Notes: generated by a model from the sequence alone, not told the origin. Positions 8,728 through 17,811 are shown, counted from the stretch's first letter. The stretch: 39,768 nt of DNA from Erysipelotrichales bacterium (GCA_022508525.1 JAFLVA010000003.1:1-39768), one strand, 5' to 3'. Translations and numbers: made by a program.

Positions 8728-11358
8728 CTATCTATACCATGTTCCGTATTGAATATTGAGATTACGCCAATTTGTGAAATTTGTATCAGAAGTAGTATAT
8801 GTTGATTTTTGACTATATCCATAGACGGCACAGAAGAAACATAATCCTGATGCGTCGGCTGAGTCTTTGCCATAAGTATTATATATCACTAACTCATTGA
8901 ACACATTTTCTACTTCATTAATTCCTATTTGAGAATAAGTTGAATTTGCTTTAATAGCGTCAATGAAATCCTTCATATCAAATACATCAAAGCTATAACC
9001 ATAGTCTTCATCATATCCGAATTGTTGACATTTTTTTACAAGTGTTTTAAAAGTTGACCAAGAGCTACTATTAGTAATAATATTTGAAAGATTAGTAGCC
9101 ATATTTTCCCAAGCCACACGGAAAGATTGCATTTTACTTAAATCTAAAACTGACATTGTAGCATCATTAAATCCACGATATTGACCACCATAACTATTGT
9201 AACAATCAGCACATTTTGCAACAAATGTGTCAGAGATTTCTTTTAATAATTTTGGTGTTTCAATTTTAGAATTGCTATAAATATCATCAATCCAATTATC
9301 GTAATCCCATCCTTCACCTGGTTCGCTTTCTTGTGATGCTACCATATACTCAAAATAATCACTATTTAAATCGGCAACATCTGCAACTGCCATTAAACAA
9401 GCATCATATCCTACCCAAGATAATTTTTCTGTTCTACCAACATTTTTGAAAGCATTTTTTAGTGCAGTATGTACTTCACTATTTGTCAAAGGATCATCGT
9501 TAAAGTTTTCATCATAACAGCATCCATCCATTGCACCACCATGGTTCCAGAATACGACACCAGTTTGATTTGCGGGATATTCGGTTAAACCCCATTCCAT
9601 GAAACTTTGGAAAGTAGAAGATAAACCCATTGATGCTTTCGTGAGTTGAGCGTCTTTTACTAATTTATTATTTTCAACGTGCCATCTTTGCAAATAATTA
9701 GCACTGATACCATATGTAGATTTCCATTTTTTAGCACCACCAGTTTCAATAATAATATTGACGTTATCAGGCATATTTTTAACAGAAAGTATTTCAGTAA
9801 TATTATCAGTTGCCAAACCTCCATCAGAAGCACTTTCTAAATCAGATCCGCACATATAAATCATAATTGTATAATCATCAAGGACAACATCTTTGACTTC
9901 GACATTACATGTGGCCTTGAAGCTTCCTTCTTCTGTAGTAGCAGTAATAATTGCTGAACCTGCACTAATACCTGTAACAGTACCATCTTTTACTGTCGCA
10001 ACTGAATTATTGCTAGAAGTCCAAGTCACATTTTTATTTGTTGCGTTATTTGGAAGAATATTTGCAGTTAATTTAGAAGTTTTATTAATTGCTAGTTCAA
10101 TTGAAGTGTTACTTAAGCTTATACCCGTAACAGGGACAGATTTGACAGTAATTGTAATACTATCTTCGATAAGATTATTGTTTTCACCCTTGACTGTTGC
10201 ACTTATTGTAGCTGTGCCTTCTTTAAGTGCTGTTACAAGTCCTTTATTAGAAACAGACGCAATTGAAGTGTTACTTGATTGCCAAGTTACGTCTTTCATG
10301 TTTGTATTAGAAGGAGTGTAATTAACATTCAACTGAGCTTCTTCACCTACTGATAAATCATTTTTACCAACAATTTCGATTGATTTAGCATAGATAGGAT
10401 CAGCAATTTTACCACGATAAATTTGTGGATATGCTTGCATTGATGTGTATGTAGTAAAGCGAGGACTTTGTTTATTGTAATATAATGTTCCGTAATTACT
10501 TTGTGTATTACTAATTGTAGCGTTACCATTATTTGCAATAGTGATGTCCCAAGTTGTGTTACCAGAATTCCATGATAAATTTTTAGCAGATGTGGCACCT
10601 AGTAATTCACCATTTTCGTTAGATAATGTCCAATAATTGCTACTTTTTCCGAGAGTCAATAATGTAGCATTTTCATTTAAAGATGTAATAGATTTATTGT
10701 CACTTGAAAAAGTTGAACTATTAGCTTCTAAGTAACGTGCGTTACTACCATTCTTTATTTGTCCTGCTGTATTACCACTATCGGAATTTGCAATAACAAT
10801 GACATCTCCAACTTGTAAATCAGAGGCATCAGTTATCAAGTTCCATGTGCTTGTTTCATTAGATTCTACAGAAATTGTGCATTGAGCAGAGACGTTACTA
10901 CCATCATTTGCAGTTGCTTTAATAATGGCAGTGCCAATAGATTTTGCAAGAACAACACCGTTTTCATCAACACTAGCAACGCTAGAAGAAGATGTTGTCC
11001 ATGTGATACTTTTATCTGTTGCATTTGCTGGTAAAACAGTACATTTAAGTGACAACTTTTCACCGATTTTCATGATTTTATTTGTAATATTTAATTCTAA
11101 AGAATTAACATACACAATACTTGAAGATGGAACAGAACTTGAATCGGGTGATACTGGAGAAGTAGAACCAGAATCTGGTAATACCGAAGGATTAGAATTT
11201 GAAGTACTGTCTTGTGTTTGGCTTACACTAGCGCTATCATCTGGTAAAGGTGCAGAACTACCAGTATTTGAATTTGATCCAGAAATATGTATGGTACATG
11301 CTGTACAAGTTAGCAATGTAAGTATTGAAAATACTAATAATTTTTTTGTTTTTTTCAT
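8728..11358 (-). CDS. Clostripain-type (C11) cysteine peptidase lipoprotein, three Ig-like repeats
   Basis: Paralogue of the neighbouring gene, 876 residues. The ATG at 11358 has AGGAGGGA 8 nt upstream. A longer frame from 11400 is excluded because that codon lies upstream of the predicted transcription start. The signal ends LLTCTAC (lipobox, again Cys at -3), then a Ser/Pro-rich linker (about 30-80). Order of domains: Big2 (about 82-165), the WNLITDASDLQVGDVIVI beta-module (about 172-320), two more Big2 domains, then the C11 peptidase starting at LDDYTIMIYMCGSDLE. Catalytic His606 (WNHGGA) and Cys654 (VGYDACLMA). The extra N-terminal Ig-like domain, sitting before the beta-module, is the main difference from the first copy. 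Likely exposed on the cell surface. Confidence 0.9.
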   Translation of the reverse strand: MKKTKKLLVFSILTLLTCTACTIHISGSNSNTGSSAPLPDDSASVSQTQDSTSNSNPSVLPDSGSTSPVSPDSSSVPSSSIVYVNSLELNITNKIMKIGEKLSLKCTVLPANATDKSITWTTSSSSVASVDENGVVLAKSIGTAIIKATANDGSNVSAQCTISVESNETSTWNLITDASDLQVGDVIVIANSDSGNTAGQIKNGSNARYLEANSSTFSSDNKSITSLNENATLLTLGKSSNYWTLSNENGELLGATSAKNLSWNSGNTTWDITIANNGNATISNTQSNYGTLYYNKQSPRFTTYTSMQAYPQIYRGKIADPIYAKSIEIVGKNDLSVGEEAQLNVNYTPSNTNMKDVTWQSSNTSIASVSNKGLVTALKEGTATISATVKGENNNLIEDSITITVKSVPVTGISLSNTSIELAINKTSKLTANILPNNATNKNVTWTSSNNSVATVKDGTVTGISAGSAIITATTEEGSFKATCNVEVKDVVLDDYTIMIYMCGSDLESASDGGLATDNITEILSVKNMPDNVNIIIETGGAKKWKSTYGISANYLQRWHVENNKLVKDAQLTKASMGLSSTFQSFMEWGLTEYPANQTGVVFWNHGGAMDGCCYDENFNDDPLTNSEVHTALKNAFKNVGRTEKLSWVGYDACLMAVADVADLNSDYFEYMVASQESEPGEGWDYDNWIDDIYSNSKIETPKLLKEISDTFVAKCADCYNSYGGQYRGFNDATMSVLDLSKMQSFRVAWENMATNLSNIITNSSSWSTFKTLVKKCQQFGYDEDYGYSFDVFDMKDFIDAIKANSTYSQIGINEVENVFNELVIYNTYGKDSADASGLCFFCAVYGYSQKSTYTTSDTNFTNWRNLNIQYGTWYR

Positions 11359-11391
11359 AAAAATCCCTCCTAGGCTTTGATGAAAGATTTT

Positions 11392-11421
11392 ATTATACAT
11401 AATAATTCCACCAAATGTAAA
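11392..11421 (-). promoter_or_regulatory. Promoter of the second clostripain-like gene
   Basis: Minus strand: -35 TTTACA (11416-11421), 18-nt spacer, perfect -10 TATAAT (11392-11397). It fixes the gene start at 11358 rather than 11400. Confidence 0.65.
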
Positions 11422-11518
11422 CGATTTTTTAAAAATTAAATTAATTTAATTTTAACATTCTGATATGTCTTATTTTTCGAGTTTAGACTAAATGATACAA
11501 AATAAACTTAAAATGTTC

Positions 11519-11547
11519 TTGACACAATCAAATAATATATATATTAT
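11519..11547 (+). promoter_or_regulatory. Strong promoter of rplM-rpsI
   Basis: Consensus -35 TTGACA (11519-11524), ideal 17-nt spacer, -10 TATTAT (11542-11547). It leaves an untranslated leader of about 60 nt. Confidence 0.8.
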
Positions 11548-11564
11548 TTTAAGTGGCACATTAG

Positions 11565-11598
11565 CCTAATTGTAGTCCCGGTAAGACAAACAATTTGG
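11565..11598 (+). promoter_or_regulatory. rplM leader hairpin, possible L13 autoregulatory element
   Basis: Stem CCTAATTGT (11565-11573) with ACAATTTGG (11590-11598), one T-T mismatch, and a smaller internal GTC/GAC pairing. It ends just before the AAGGAGG ribosome site. Firmicutes rplM operons carry a known L13 leader motif by which ribosomal protein controls its own synthesis; position and shape fit, but I have not matched the motif base by base. Confidence 0.45.
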
Positions 11599-11613
11599 TA
11601 AGGAGGATTAATT

Positions 11614-12054
11614 ATGCAACGTCAAACAACAATTGCAAAACCAAATGAAATTAATCGTAAATGGTTAGTCATCGATGCGACTGACAAACCATTAGGCCGT
11701 CTAGCTTCTCAAGTCGCAATGGTATTAATGGGAAAAAACAAACCTATTTATACTCCAAATGTCGACTGTGGAGACTATGTAATCGTCGTTAATGCTGACA
11801 AAGTTATGTTAACAGGCGATAAAATCCACAACAAAAAGTACTACAATGTTAGTCAATATGCAGGTGGATTAAGAACACGTACTGCTGGTACAATGTTAAA
11901 AGAATATCCTGTAGAAATGGTTGAAAGAGCTGTCTGGGGAATGCTTCCAAAAGGACGTCTTGGAAGACAAATCTACAAGAAATTATTCGTTTACGAAGGA
12001 TCAGAACACAAACACGAAGCACAAAAACCAGAAGTGCTTGAATTCAAACGCTAG
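11614..12054 (+). CDS. rplM: 50S ribosomal protein L13
   Basis: Early-assembly large-subunit protein, 146 residues, full length. Diagnostic segments are KWLVIDATDKPLGRLAS, GKNKPIYTPNVDCGDYVIVVNA and MLPKGRLGRQIYKKL. AAGGAGG precedes the ATG. First gene of the rplM-rpsI operon, 13 nt before rpsI. The bases are less AT-rich at synonymous sites than in neighbours (more GTC, ATC, GAC codons), as expected for a highly expressed gene. Confidence 0.98.
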   Translation: MQRQTTIAKPNEINRKWLVIDATDKPLGRLASQVAMVLMGKNKPIYTPNVDCGDYVIVVNADKVMLTGDKIHNKKYYNVSQYAGGLRTRTAGTMLKEYPVEMVERAVWGMLPKGRLGRQIYKKLFVYEGSEHKHEAQKPEVLEFKR

Positions 12055-12067
12055 GAGGAAATAGATT

Positions 12068-12469
12068 ATGGCAAAAAAGAAAAATGAAGTCCGTTATTAC
12101 GGTACTGGTCGTAGAAAAAGCTCTGTTGCTCGCGTCTATTTAGTTCCTGGTAAAGGTTCAATCACTGTTAATGGTCGCGATGTTAATGAGTACATGCCTT
12201 ATGCAACTTTAGTTATGGACTTAAAACAACCATTAGAAATGACTGCAAGCGCTGACAAATTCGATGTCATCTGTTCAGTTAATGGTGGTGGATTTACAGG
12301 ACAAGCCGGAGCAATTCGTTTGGGTATCGCAAGAGCGTTACTTGAAACTGGAGATGTTCGTGGAGTGTTAAAAGCTGCTGGAATGTTAACTCGTAATGCA
12401 CGTGCTAAAGAACGTAAGAAATATGGTCTTAAAGCCGCACGTCGTGCACCACAATTCTCAAAGAGATAA
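12068..12469 (+). CDS. rpsI: 30S ribosomal protein S9
   Basis: Small-subunit protein, 133 residues, whose C-terminal tail reaches the P-site tRNA. Diagnostic features are [40 protein letters not shown] and the basic tail [16 protein letters not shown] ending in the invariant KR. TAGGAGGAAA ribosome site overlaps the rplM stop. Followed by a strong terminator. Confidence 0.98.
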   Translation: MAKKKNEVRYYGTGRRKSSVARVYLVPGKGSITVNGRDVNEYMPYATLVMDLKQPLEMTASADKFDVICSVNGGGFTGQAGAIRLGIARALLETGDVRGVLKAAGMLTRNARAKERKKYGLKAARRAPQFSKR

Positions 12470-12480
12470 TTTGTGGCAAC

Positions 12481-12516
12481 AAGTCCAATCTGTTATGGAT
12501 TGGGCTTTTTCTTTTA
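12481..12516 (+). terminator. Terminator of rplM-rpsI
   Basis: Stem AGTCCAATC / GATTGGGCT (G-T pair near the base) with a short loop, followed by TTTTTCTTTT, 12 nt past the rpsI stop. Confidence 0.88.
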
Positions 12517-12574
12517 CCTTATAATTTATAAGAATAAATATATAAATTAATACATAAATCTAAATGGTGATAAA

Positions 12575-13246
12575 ATGAAGCATCGTTATGTTTTTATATT
12601 GATTATCATATTAGAAGTAGTTTTAATTGGTGTTAAACATGTTAATAGAAATCAACAGGTATCATTATTTGGTATTAGTTTTGTAATAGATCCAGGTCAC
12701 GGTGGTAAAGACAATGGTTCTTGTTTTAATGAAGTTTTAGAAGATGAAATTAATCTAAATATTGCCACAAAATTGATGAATATTAGTATAAATGAAGGTG
12801 CGATATCTTCTCTTACACGAATTGGAGATTATGACTTATCTAGTGATGACGCTAGTAATCATAAAAGAGAAGATTTAAAAGCAAGAGTGGATTATATAAA
12901 TAATTCTGGTGCACAATTTTTTATTTCTATTCACATGAATTCTTATCCAAGTAACGTTAATGTAAATGGACCAATGGTGTATTATGAAAAAAACAATGAG
13001 GAATCAAAGCAATTTGCTGAAGAAGTGTCAAAAGTATTAAATGAATTTTCTAATAGTGATAAACCAATTCATCATGATGATTTTTATTTGTTTCGTAATA
13101 CAAAAATACCGGGGATTTTAGTTGAGTGTGGTTTTATTTCAAACTCTAAAGATCGCAACAATCTCACGAATGAATTATATCAACAACAATTTGCTAAAAA
13201 ACTATACGAAGGAATAGAAAATTATACGCTTGGAGAAAGATTTTAA
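12575..13246 (+). CDS. cwlD: N-acetylmuramoyl-L-alanine amidase, CwlD-like
   Basis: Zinc amidase of the Amidase_3 family, 223 residues, that cleaves the bond between N-acetylmuramate and the stem peptide. A single N-terminal membrane anchor (residues 5-21) places the enzyme outside the membrane. Zinc and catalytic motifs: VIDPGHGGKD (His at about 42), Glu in the DEINLNIA region, SIHMNSYPS, and the catalytic Glu in LVECGFISN. Size, anchor and location after rplM-rpsI match CwlD, which makes muramic-delta-lactam in spore cortex in Bacillus. No other sporulation gene is visible, so a general wall role is possible. Confidence 0.8.
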   Translation: MKHRYVFILIIILEVVLIGVKHVNRNQQVSLFGISFVIDPGHGGKDNGSCFNEVLEDEINLNIATKLMNISINEGAISSLTRIGDYDLSSDDASNHKREDLKARVDYINNSGAQFFISIHMNSYPSNVNVNGPMVYYEKNNEESKQFAEEVSKVLNEFSNSDKPIHHDDFYLFRNTKIPGILVECGFISNSKDRNNLTNELYQQQFAKKLYEGIENYTLGERF

Positions 13247-13311
13247 AATATATTATTTTAATTTATCAAAAATAATGATATCCTAGTTTTGTTTTAAAGG
13301 ATAGTGAGATT

Positions 13312-14415
13312 ATGAAAGATAAATTTAAAAAGGCATTTGATTTCATACTTAAAACCACGAATGGTATGGCATATGGTCTATTTGCTACTTTAATTATTGG
13401 AACAATTGTCGGATCAATTGGCAGATTGTTTGGATTTGGGAACAGCAGTTTTTGTACATTTATGTCTACTACTTTAAATGAAGGAGCAACAGTTCTTAAA
13501 AATCTAACCGGTGTAGGAATAGGAATTGGTATAGCTTTATCTTTAAAATTTGATACTTTAAAGACAATAGCTTTGGCAATTGTCGGTGAAATTGCAGCAT
13601 ACTTCTCTTTGTCAACAACATTTGTGAATAATGGAGGAATTGCAAACGGATTTCAGATAGGAGATCCTTTAACAATTTATCTAGTCGTAATAGTTGTTGC
13701 ATTATTAATAACTTTAATTTTAAAAAAGAAAACACCAGTAGATATTATATTAATTCCTTTAGTATCTGTTATATTTGGAATGATTTGTGCGTTATTAATT
13801 AGATATCCGACTATTTATATTACTTATGCAATTCAATGGCTTATAAATACCGCGACAGATGCTCAACCATTTATTATGGGAATAGTAATCGCAGTATTAA
13901 TGGGTATGGCTTTAACTGCTCCAATTTCATCAGCAGCAATTGCAGCAATTATATTTACTGCGGATGGTGGTATAGCAAGTGGAAGTGGCCTTGCTATTGC
14001 ATCTGGTGCAGCAATTATTGGTTGTTGTACTCAAATGGTTGGCTTTGCTATTCAATCACGTAAAGATAATAATTTAGGAATGGTAATATCGGTAGGAATT
14101 GGTACTTCCATGTTACAATTTAAAAATATACTGAAAAAGCCTATTATTTGGCTACCTACAATTATTGCAAGTGCAATTTTAGGACCAATTGCCACAACAC
14201 TTTTGCACGTTGAATGCATAGGCGCTGATGCGGGTATGGGAACAGCTGGTTTAGTTGGTATAATTGGTACGATTACTTCAATGGGTGTTGATAAGTGGCA
14301 AACATGGGTGGCTGTTTTTGGTTTAGAATTAATTCTTCCTGCAATATTAGTGTTTGTAATAGATTTATTGTTTAGAAAATTCAAACTAATCAAGGACGGA
14401 GATTTAAAAATATAA
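13312..14415 (+). CDS. PTS EIIC-like membrane permease (PTS_EIIC_2 type)
   Basis: Polytopic membrane protein, 367 residues, about nine or ten hydrophobic spans. It resembles the PTS_EIIC_2 family: FILKTTNGMAYGLFATLIIGTIVGSIG near the start, then GVGIGIGIALSLKFDTLKTIALAIVGEIAAYFS, and MALTAPISSAAIAA and GADAGMGTAGLVG later. Such proteins occur alone, without EIIA or EIIB, as here, and their substrate is unknown. AAAGGATAGTGAG precedes the ATG. It stands between cwlD and a lipoprotein gene with its own promoter. Confidence 0.8.
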   Translation: MKDKFKKAFDFILKTTNGMAYGLFATLIIGTIVGSIGRLFGFGNSSFCTFMSTTLNEGATVLKNLTGVGIGIGIALSLKFDTLKTIALAIVGEIAAYFSLSTTFVNNGGIANGFQIGDPLTIYLVVIVVALLITLILKKKTPVDIILIPLVSVIFGMICALLIRYPTIYITYAIQWLINTATDAQPFIMGIVIAVLMGMALTAPISSAAIAAIIFTADGGIASGSGLAIASGAAIIGCCTQMVGFAIQSRKDNNLGMVISVGIGTSMLQFKNILKKPIIWLPTIIASAILGPIATTLLHVECIGADAGMGTAGLVGIIGTITSMGVDKWQTWVAVFGLELILPAILVFVIDLLFRKFKLIKDGDLKI

Positions 14416-14432
14416 AAAATATTTTTATTTAT

Positions 14433-14461
14433 TTGACAAATAGATATCAATTTTTTATTAT
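14433..14461 (+). promoter_or_regulatory. Promoter of the acidic repeat lipoprotein gene
   Basis: Consensus -35 TTGACA (14433-14438), 17-nt spacer, -10 TATTAT (14456-14461), 34 nt before the ATG. AAAGGAG ribosome site follows. Confidence 0.75.
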
Positions 14462-14494
14462 TTATATTATCAAAATTAAAGGAGAAATTATTTT

Positions 14495-16111
14495 ATGAAA
14501 AAGATTAAAACTACTTTAGTAGCTATGTTAGCCCTTTGTGGTCTATCTGCTTGTGGCGGAAAAGATAATAGTCAACCAAGCGCACAACCAAGTGCACCAA
14601 CTTCTGATAGTACACCAAGTTCAAGTGACACATCTACATCAAATCCTGCTAATGATTGGGATGCTGAAATGAAGTCTAATATGAGACTATATTTTGGTGA
14701 GGTATTGCCTTATTTTGAATTAGGTACAGATGCTGAATATGGTTTTGATGTTGATGATTATGGCGATTATTTTTACGCTTGGGATTATGATACAAAAGAT
14801 TTGACTGACTCTGTTATATCAGCTTTTGAAGACGCTGGCTTTGAGTATGACTATTCTTATGATGATGGTACAGAAGAGTATATAAAAGAGGTTAGTGATG
14901 GCGTATTATATTTAAACGTTGGTTATTATTCATCAGGTGAAGACTTTGGTAATGAAGTTTATGTTTGGTTAGAAGCTGATAGCGGTTATGACACTCCAGT
15001 TGATGGTGATTGGGATGAAGAAACAAAACTTTATATGGAATTAATCTTTGGTGAAATCTTACCATATTTTGAATTAGGTGAAGATTTTGACTATGGTTTT
15101 AACATAGATGATAATATTGGAATGTATTTTTATGCCTGGGACTTTGATACAGTTGATTATTCAAGTGTAGCAGAAGAAGCATTTTTAGCAGCTGGCTTTG
15201 AATACTATGGCGAAGATGAATACGGAACAGTCTATTATACAAAAGCAAATTCTTATGATGAATTATTAATAGTAGAACTCGGCTATTATGTTTATGAAAG
15301 CGGAGACTGTGGAACTGAAGTCTATGTTTATGTGGAAGGTAATGGAGGAGAAGAATATCCAGACTATTCTGACAAAACAGATTGGACAGATGAAGAAAAA
15401 GCAGATATGCTTGCTACTTGGGGATTTGAAATTCCATTTATTCAATTAGGTGAAGATCCATATTATTATTTTGAAGATGGTAATTTAATTGCCTATGACT
15501 ATGATAGAACTGATCGTACTGAAGACATCATTAAAATCTTTGAAGATTTAGGATTTGTCTATGATGGAGACGATGAAGAAGGATATTCATATTACGTAAA
15601 AGAACTCGAAGATGTAATCATTGAAGTTGCTGTCGCTTTCTTCAACGAAGAAGATTATTTCGGTAATGAGGTATACGGCTATCTTCTAACTAATGACACT
15701 GACGCTGATGGAGAATTTTCTTTCACTTCAAAAATACCAACAGAAGAAAGTAAAGATAGAGTCGTATTTGAATCTGGAAATAGTGTTATTGTATTAGAAA
15801 AAGGATCTAATACTTCCACACCTGCAAATAATGGCTTACCAGCATCTTATGGCGAATTAAGAGTATATGGTGGTCACAAATTAACATTTAGTGTTCTTGA
15901 AGGATCAATTGATACAATTACTATTAATTATTCAAGTGTAAGTGGTGAAAAATTCAAATTAGAAGAAAGTGTTGTAACTGGTGGAACAGTATCATATGGT
16001 ACTGGTGAAATTGTAATTACCGCTAATTCCAATACTTCAGAAGTTAGTATGCAAATGGGTGGAACAGCAGGACATATTAAAATTACATCTGTTGTTATTA
16101 CTACAAAATAA
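14495..16111 (+). CDS. Acidic triple-repeat lipoprotein of unknown function
   Basis: A 538-residue lipoprotein: signal MKKIKTTLVAMLALCGLSAC with a clean LSAC lipobox, then a Pro/Ser/Thr linker to about residue 53. Three copies of an approximately 110-residue acidic, tyrosine-rich repeat follow, each starting with a W-D-x-E motif (near residues 54, 172 and 298) and built as FGE-ILPYFELGxD-YGF-FYAWDYDT-AGFEY-Y-ELGYY-GNEVYVY. The last, about 130-residue, beta-rich domain (FTSKIPTEESKDRVVFESGN to the end) resembles small carbohydrate- or surface-binding C-terminal modules, but I do not recognise the repeats. The net charge is strongly negative. Its own promoter and terminator make it a single-gene unit, and it is probably surface exposed. 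Confidence 0.85.
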   Translation: MKKIKTTLVAMLALCGLSACGGKDNSQPSAQPSAPTSDSTPSSSDTSTSNPANDWDAEMKSNMRLYFGEVLPYFELGTDAEYGFDVDDYGDYFYAWDYDTKDLTDSVISAFEDAGFEYDYSYDDGTEEYIKEVSDGVLYLNVGYYSSGEDFGNEVYVWLEADSGYDTPVDGDWDEETKLYMELIFGEILPYFELGEDFDYGFNIDDNIGMYFYAWDFDTVDYSSVAEEAFLAAGFEYYGEDEYGTVYYTKANSYDELLIVELGYYVYESGDCGTEVYVYVEGNGGEEYPDYSDKTDWTDEEKADMLATWGFEIPFIQLGEDPYYYFEDGNLIAYDYDRTDRTEDIIKIFEDLGFVYDGDDEEGYSYYVKELEDVIIEVAVAFFNEEDYFGNEVYGYLLTNDTDADGEFSFTSKIPTEESKDRVVFESGNSVIVLEKGSNTSTPANNGLPASYGELRVYGGHKLTFSVLEGSIDTITINYSSVSGEKFKLEESVVTGGTVSYGTGEIVITANSNTSEVSMQMGGTAGHIKITSVVITTK

Positions 16112-16130
16112 TTAAATTAAAGTTACATAT

Positions 16131-16160
16131 AGCGACTTGAAATTCAGGTCGCTTTTTTTT
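16131..16160 (+). terminator. Terminator of the acidic repeat lipoprotein
   Basis: Stem AGCGAC/GTCGCT (16131-16136, 16148-16153) extended by inner pairs, followed by eight T. Confidence 0.9.
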
Positions 16161-16187
16161 GAAAATTGTAATTTTATTACAAACTTT

Positions 16188-16215
16188 TTGTTGTTTTTAC
16201 TTTTTAATTTATAAT
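16188..16215 (+). promoter_or_regulatory. Promoter of the GH16 gene
   Basis: -35 TTGTTG (16188-16193), 16-nt spacer, perfect -10 TATAAT (16210-16215). An AAAGGGG ribosome site lies before the ATG at 16245. Confidence 0.6.
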
Positions 16216-16244
16216 AAATTAAGTAGTTATAAAGGGGTTCTTTT

Positions 16245-17663
16245 ATGAAACGAGGATATTTGTTAAGCGCAATTGCATTATTTATATTATCTTCTTGTGA
16301 TTTTGGCTTGGGTGATAATAGTATTTCACCTTCGGATTTTCCTTCGTTTGAACTAGAATCATCATTAATTAGCTCCGATTCTTCATCAACCGATCCGAAT
16401 TCATCATCAGAACCTGATTCTACTGAAGTACCATCTACTTCTGAAACTAGTTCAACTTTACCGGATTTACCAAAGGAAGAATTAGGAGAAGAACTGTTAA
16501 AAAATTCTGATTTTAATTCTTTGGATTCGTAGATTATAGATAATGATTATTGTCTTTTAAATATAAATAGCCATCATAATGGCACGATTACCATGGACGT
16601 TAATAATTATGAAGCAGACGAAGTGTGGAAACCACAATTTATTCAAAGAGATATTAGCTTAGTATCTATGCATCAATATCGTATTAGTTTTACAATTCAG
16701 AGTTCTGTTGATCGATTAATTATGGTTAGATTACAAGCTAATGACTATTCTACGATGTTAATTGAAAAAACAATATCTTTATCTTCTAATATGCCTTATA
16801 CGTTTGAAGAAGATATCACTGTTTTAAATACTACGAATTATTTGTTTGGATTTATGTTAGGTAGAATCAACAATCAAGTATTAGAAAGTGTTCATACAAT
16901 TACTATATCTAATCCTAGTATTAAAGAAGTATATAAGAAGGATTCAGAAACACCTGATTCTCCAATTAAAAATCGTTCACTAGCATGGAGTGATGAATTT
17001 AATGGCACTAGTATCGATAATACCAAATGGAGTTATGAAATAGGAATTGGTTCATGGGGATGGGGTAATAATGAACAGCAATATTATACTAATTCTCAAG
17101 ATAATTCTTACGTAAGTGATGGAACATTAAAAATAGTTGCCCGTAAAGAAACAATGCATTCTTCTAATTACACTTCAGCACGTATGATTACTAAAAATAA
17201 ATATAGTTTTAAATATGGTTATGTTGAAGCTCGCATTGCTCTTCCTTCTTCAATGGGAATTTGGCCAGCATTTTGGATGCTTGGTACAAATATTGATCAA
17301 GTAGGTTGGCCAGCTTGCGGGGAAATAGACTTCATGGAAGCAGTAAATAACAATAATACTGTTTATTCTACTATTCATTATAAAAACGCAACAGGACATG
17401 AAGAATACGGACGAAGCTTTAATGTCACAGATAGAACAAGTTTTCATACATATGGATTTGAATGGACAGAAACTAAATTATTGGGATATGTAGATAACAT
17501 TAAAATATTTGAAACTAATAATGATGGATGTAAAGCAAACTCATTTAATAATGAATTCTATATTTTGTTGAATGTCGCTGTTGGAGGACAATGGCCAGGC
17601 TATAATATAGCAGATAATTTCCCTCAAGTTATGACTGTTGACTACGTTAGGGTATATCAATAA
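16245..17663 (+). pseudogene. GH16 beta-glucanase lipoprotein interrupted by in-frame TAG
   Basis: A lipoprotein signal (lipobox LSSC, residues 15-18), a Ser/Thr/Pro linker, a carbohydrate-binding module of CBM4/9 type and a glycoside hydrolase 16 catalytic domain lie in one frame of 473 codons, broken only by TAG at 16530-16532 (codon 96). The break is in the start of the binding module, right after ELLKNSDFNSLDS, where related modules usually have Trp; TGG to TAG is a one-base change. The GH16 domain (from SLAWSDEFNG) is intact, with the ExDxxE motif GEIDFMEA: nucleophile Glu360 and acid/base Glu365. This is typical of laminarinase-type endo-beta-1,3-glucanases. An ATG at 16593 could restart translation but has no ribosome site and would give a protein without a signal. 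Nonsense mutation, sequencing error or readthrough are possible. Confidence 0.82.
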
Positions 17664-17683
17664 TAAAAGATAAAAGAGAATTA

Positions 17684-17710
17684 AGGATTGGTTATTCGCC
17701 AGTCCTTTTT
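17684..17710 (+). terminator. Terminator of the GH16 gene
   Basis: Stem AGGATTGG/CCAGTCCT (17684-17691, 17699-17706; one G-T pair) with a 7-nt loop and T run. Confidence 0.85.
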
Positions 17711-17782
17711 AAATTAACAAAATGCAATTATTATTTGTTTTATTTGAAATTCATAATTTTAAAATAAAATTGAAAAAAATTC

Positions 17783-17811
17783 TTGATATTTTGGCATCAT
17801 TGTATTATATT
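17783..17811 (+). promoter_or_regulatory. Promoter of tRNA-Ile
   Basis: -35 TTGATA (17783-17788), 17-nt spacer, -10 TATATT (17806-17811). The hexamers and spacing are the same as those of the tRNA cluster promoter at 21157-21185. Confidence 0.65.

Noticed and set aside
9893-11380. Long plus-strand frames opposite the second clostripain-like gene
   Set aside because: They mirror the repeated Ig-like coding sequence, lack ribosome sites and show no family features.
11359-11400. N-terminal extension of the second clostripain-like gene
   Set aside because: The region lies at or upstream of the predicted transcription start and ribosome site; the signal peptide begins at 11358.
12575-13246. Proof that the organism forms spores
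   Set aside because: A CwlD-like amidase alone is not enough; no other sporulation gene is in the window.
16593-17663. GH16 domain as a separate intact gene
   Set aside because: No ribosome site before the ATG at 16593 and no signal peptide; the upstream lipoprotein part is in the same frame.
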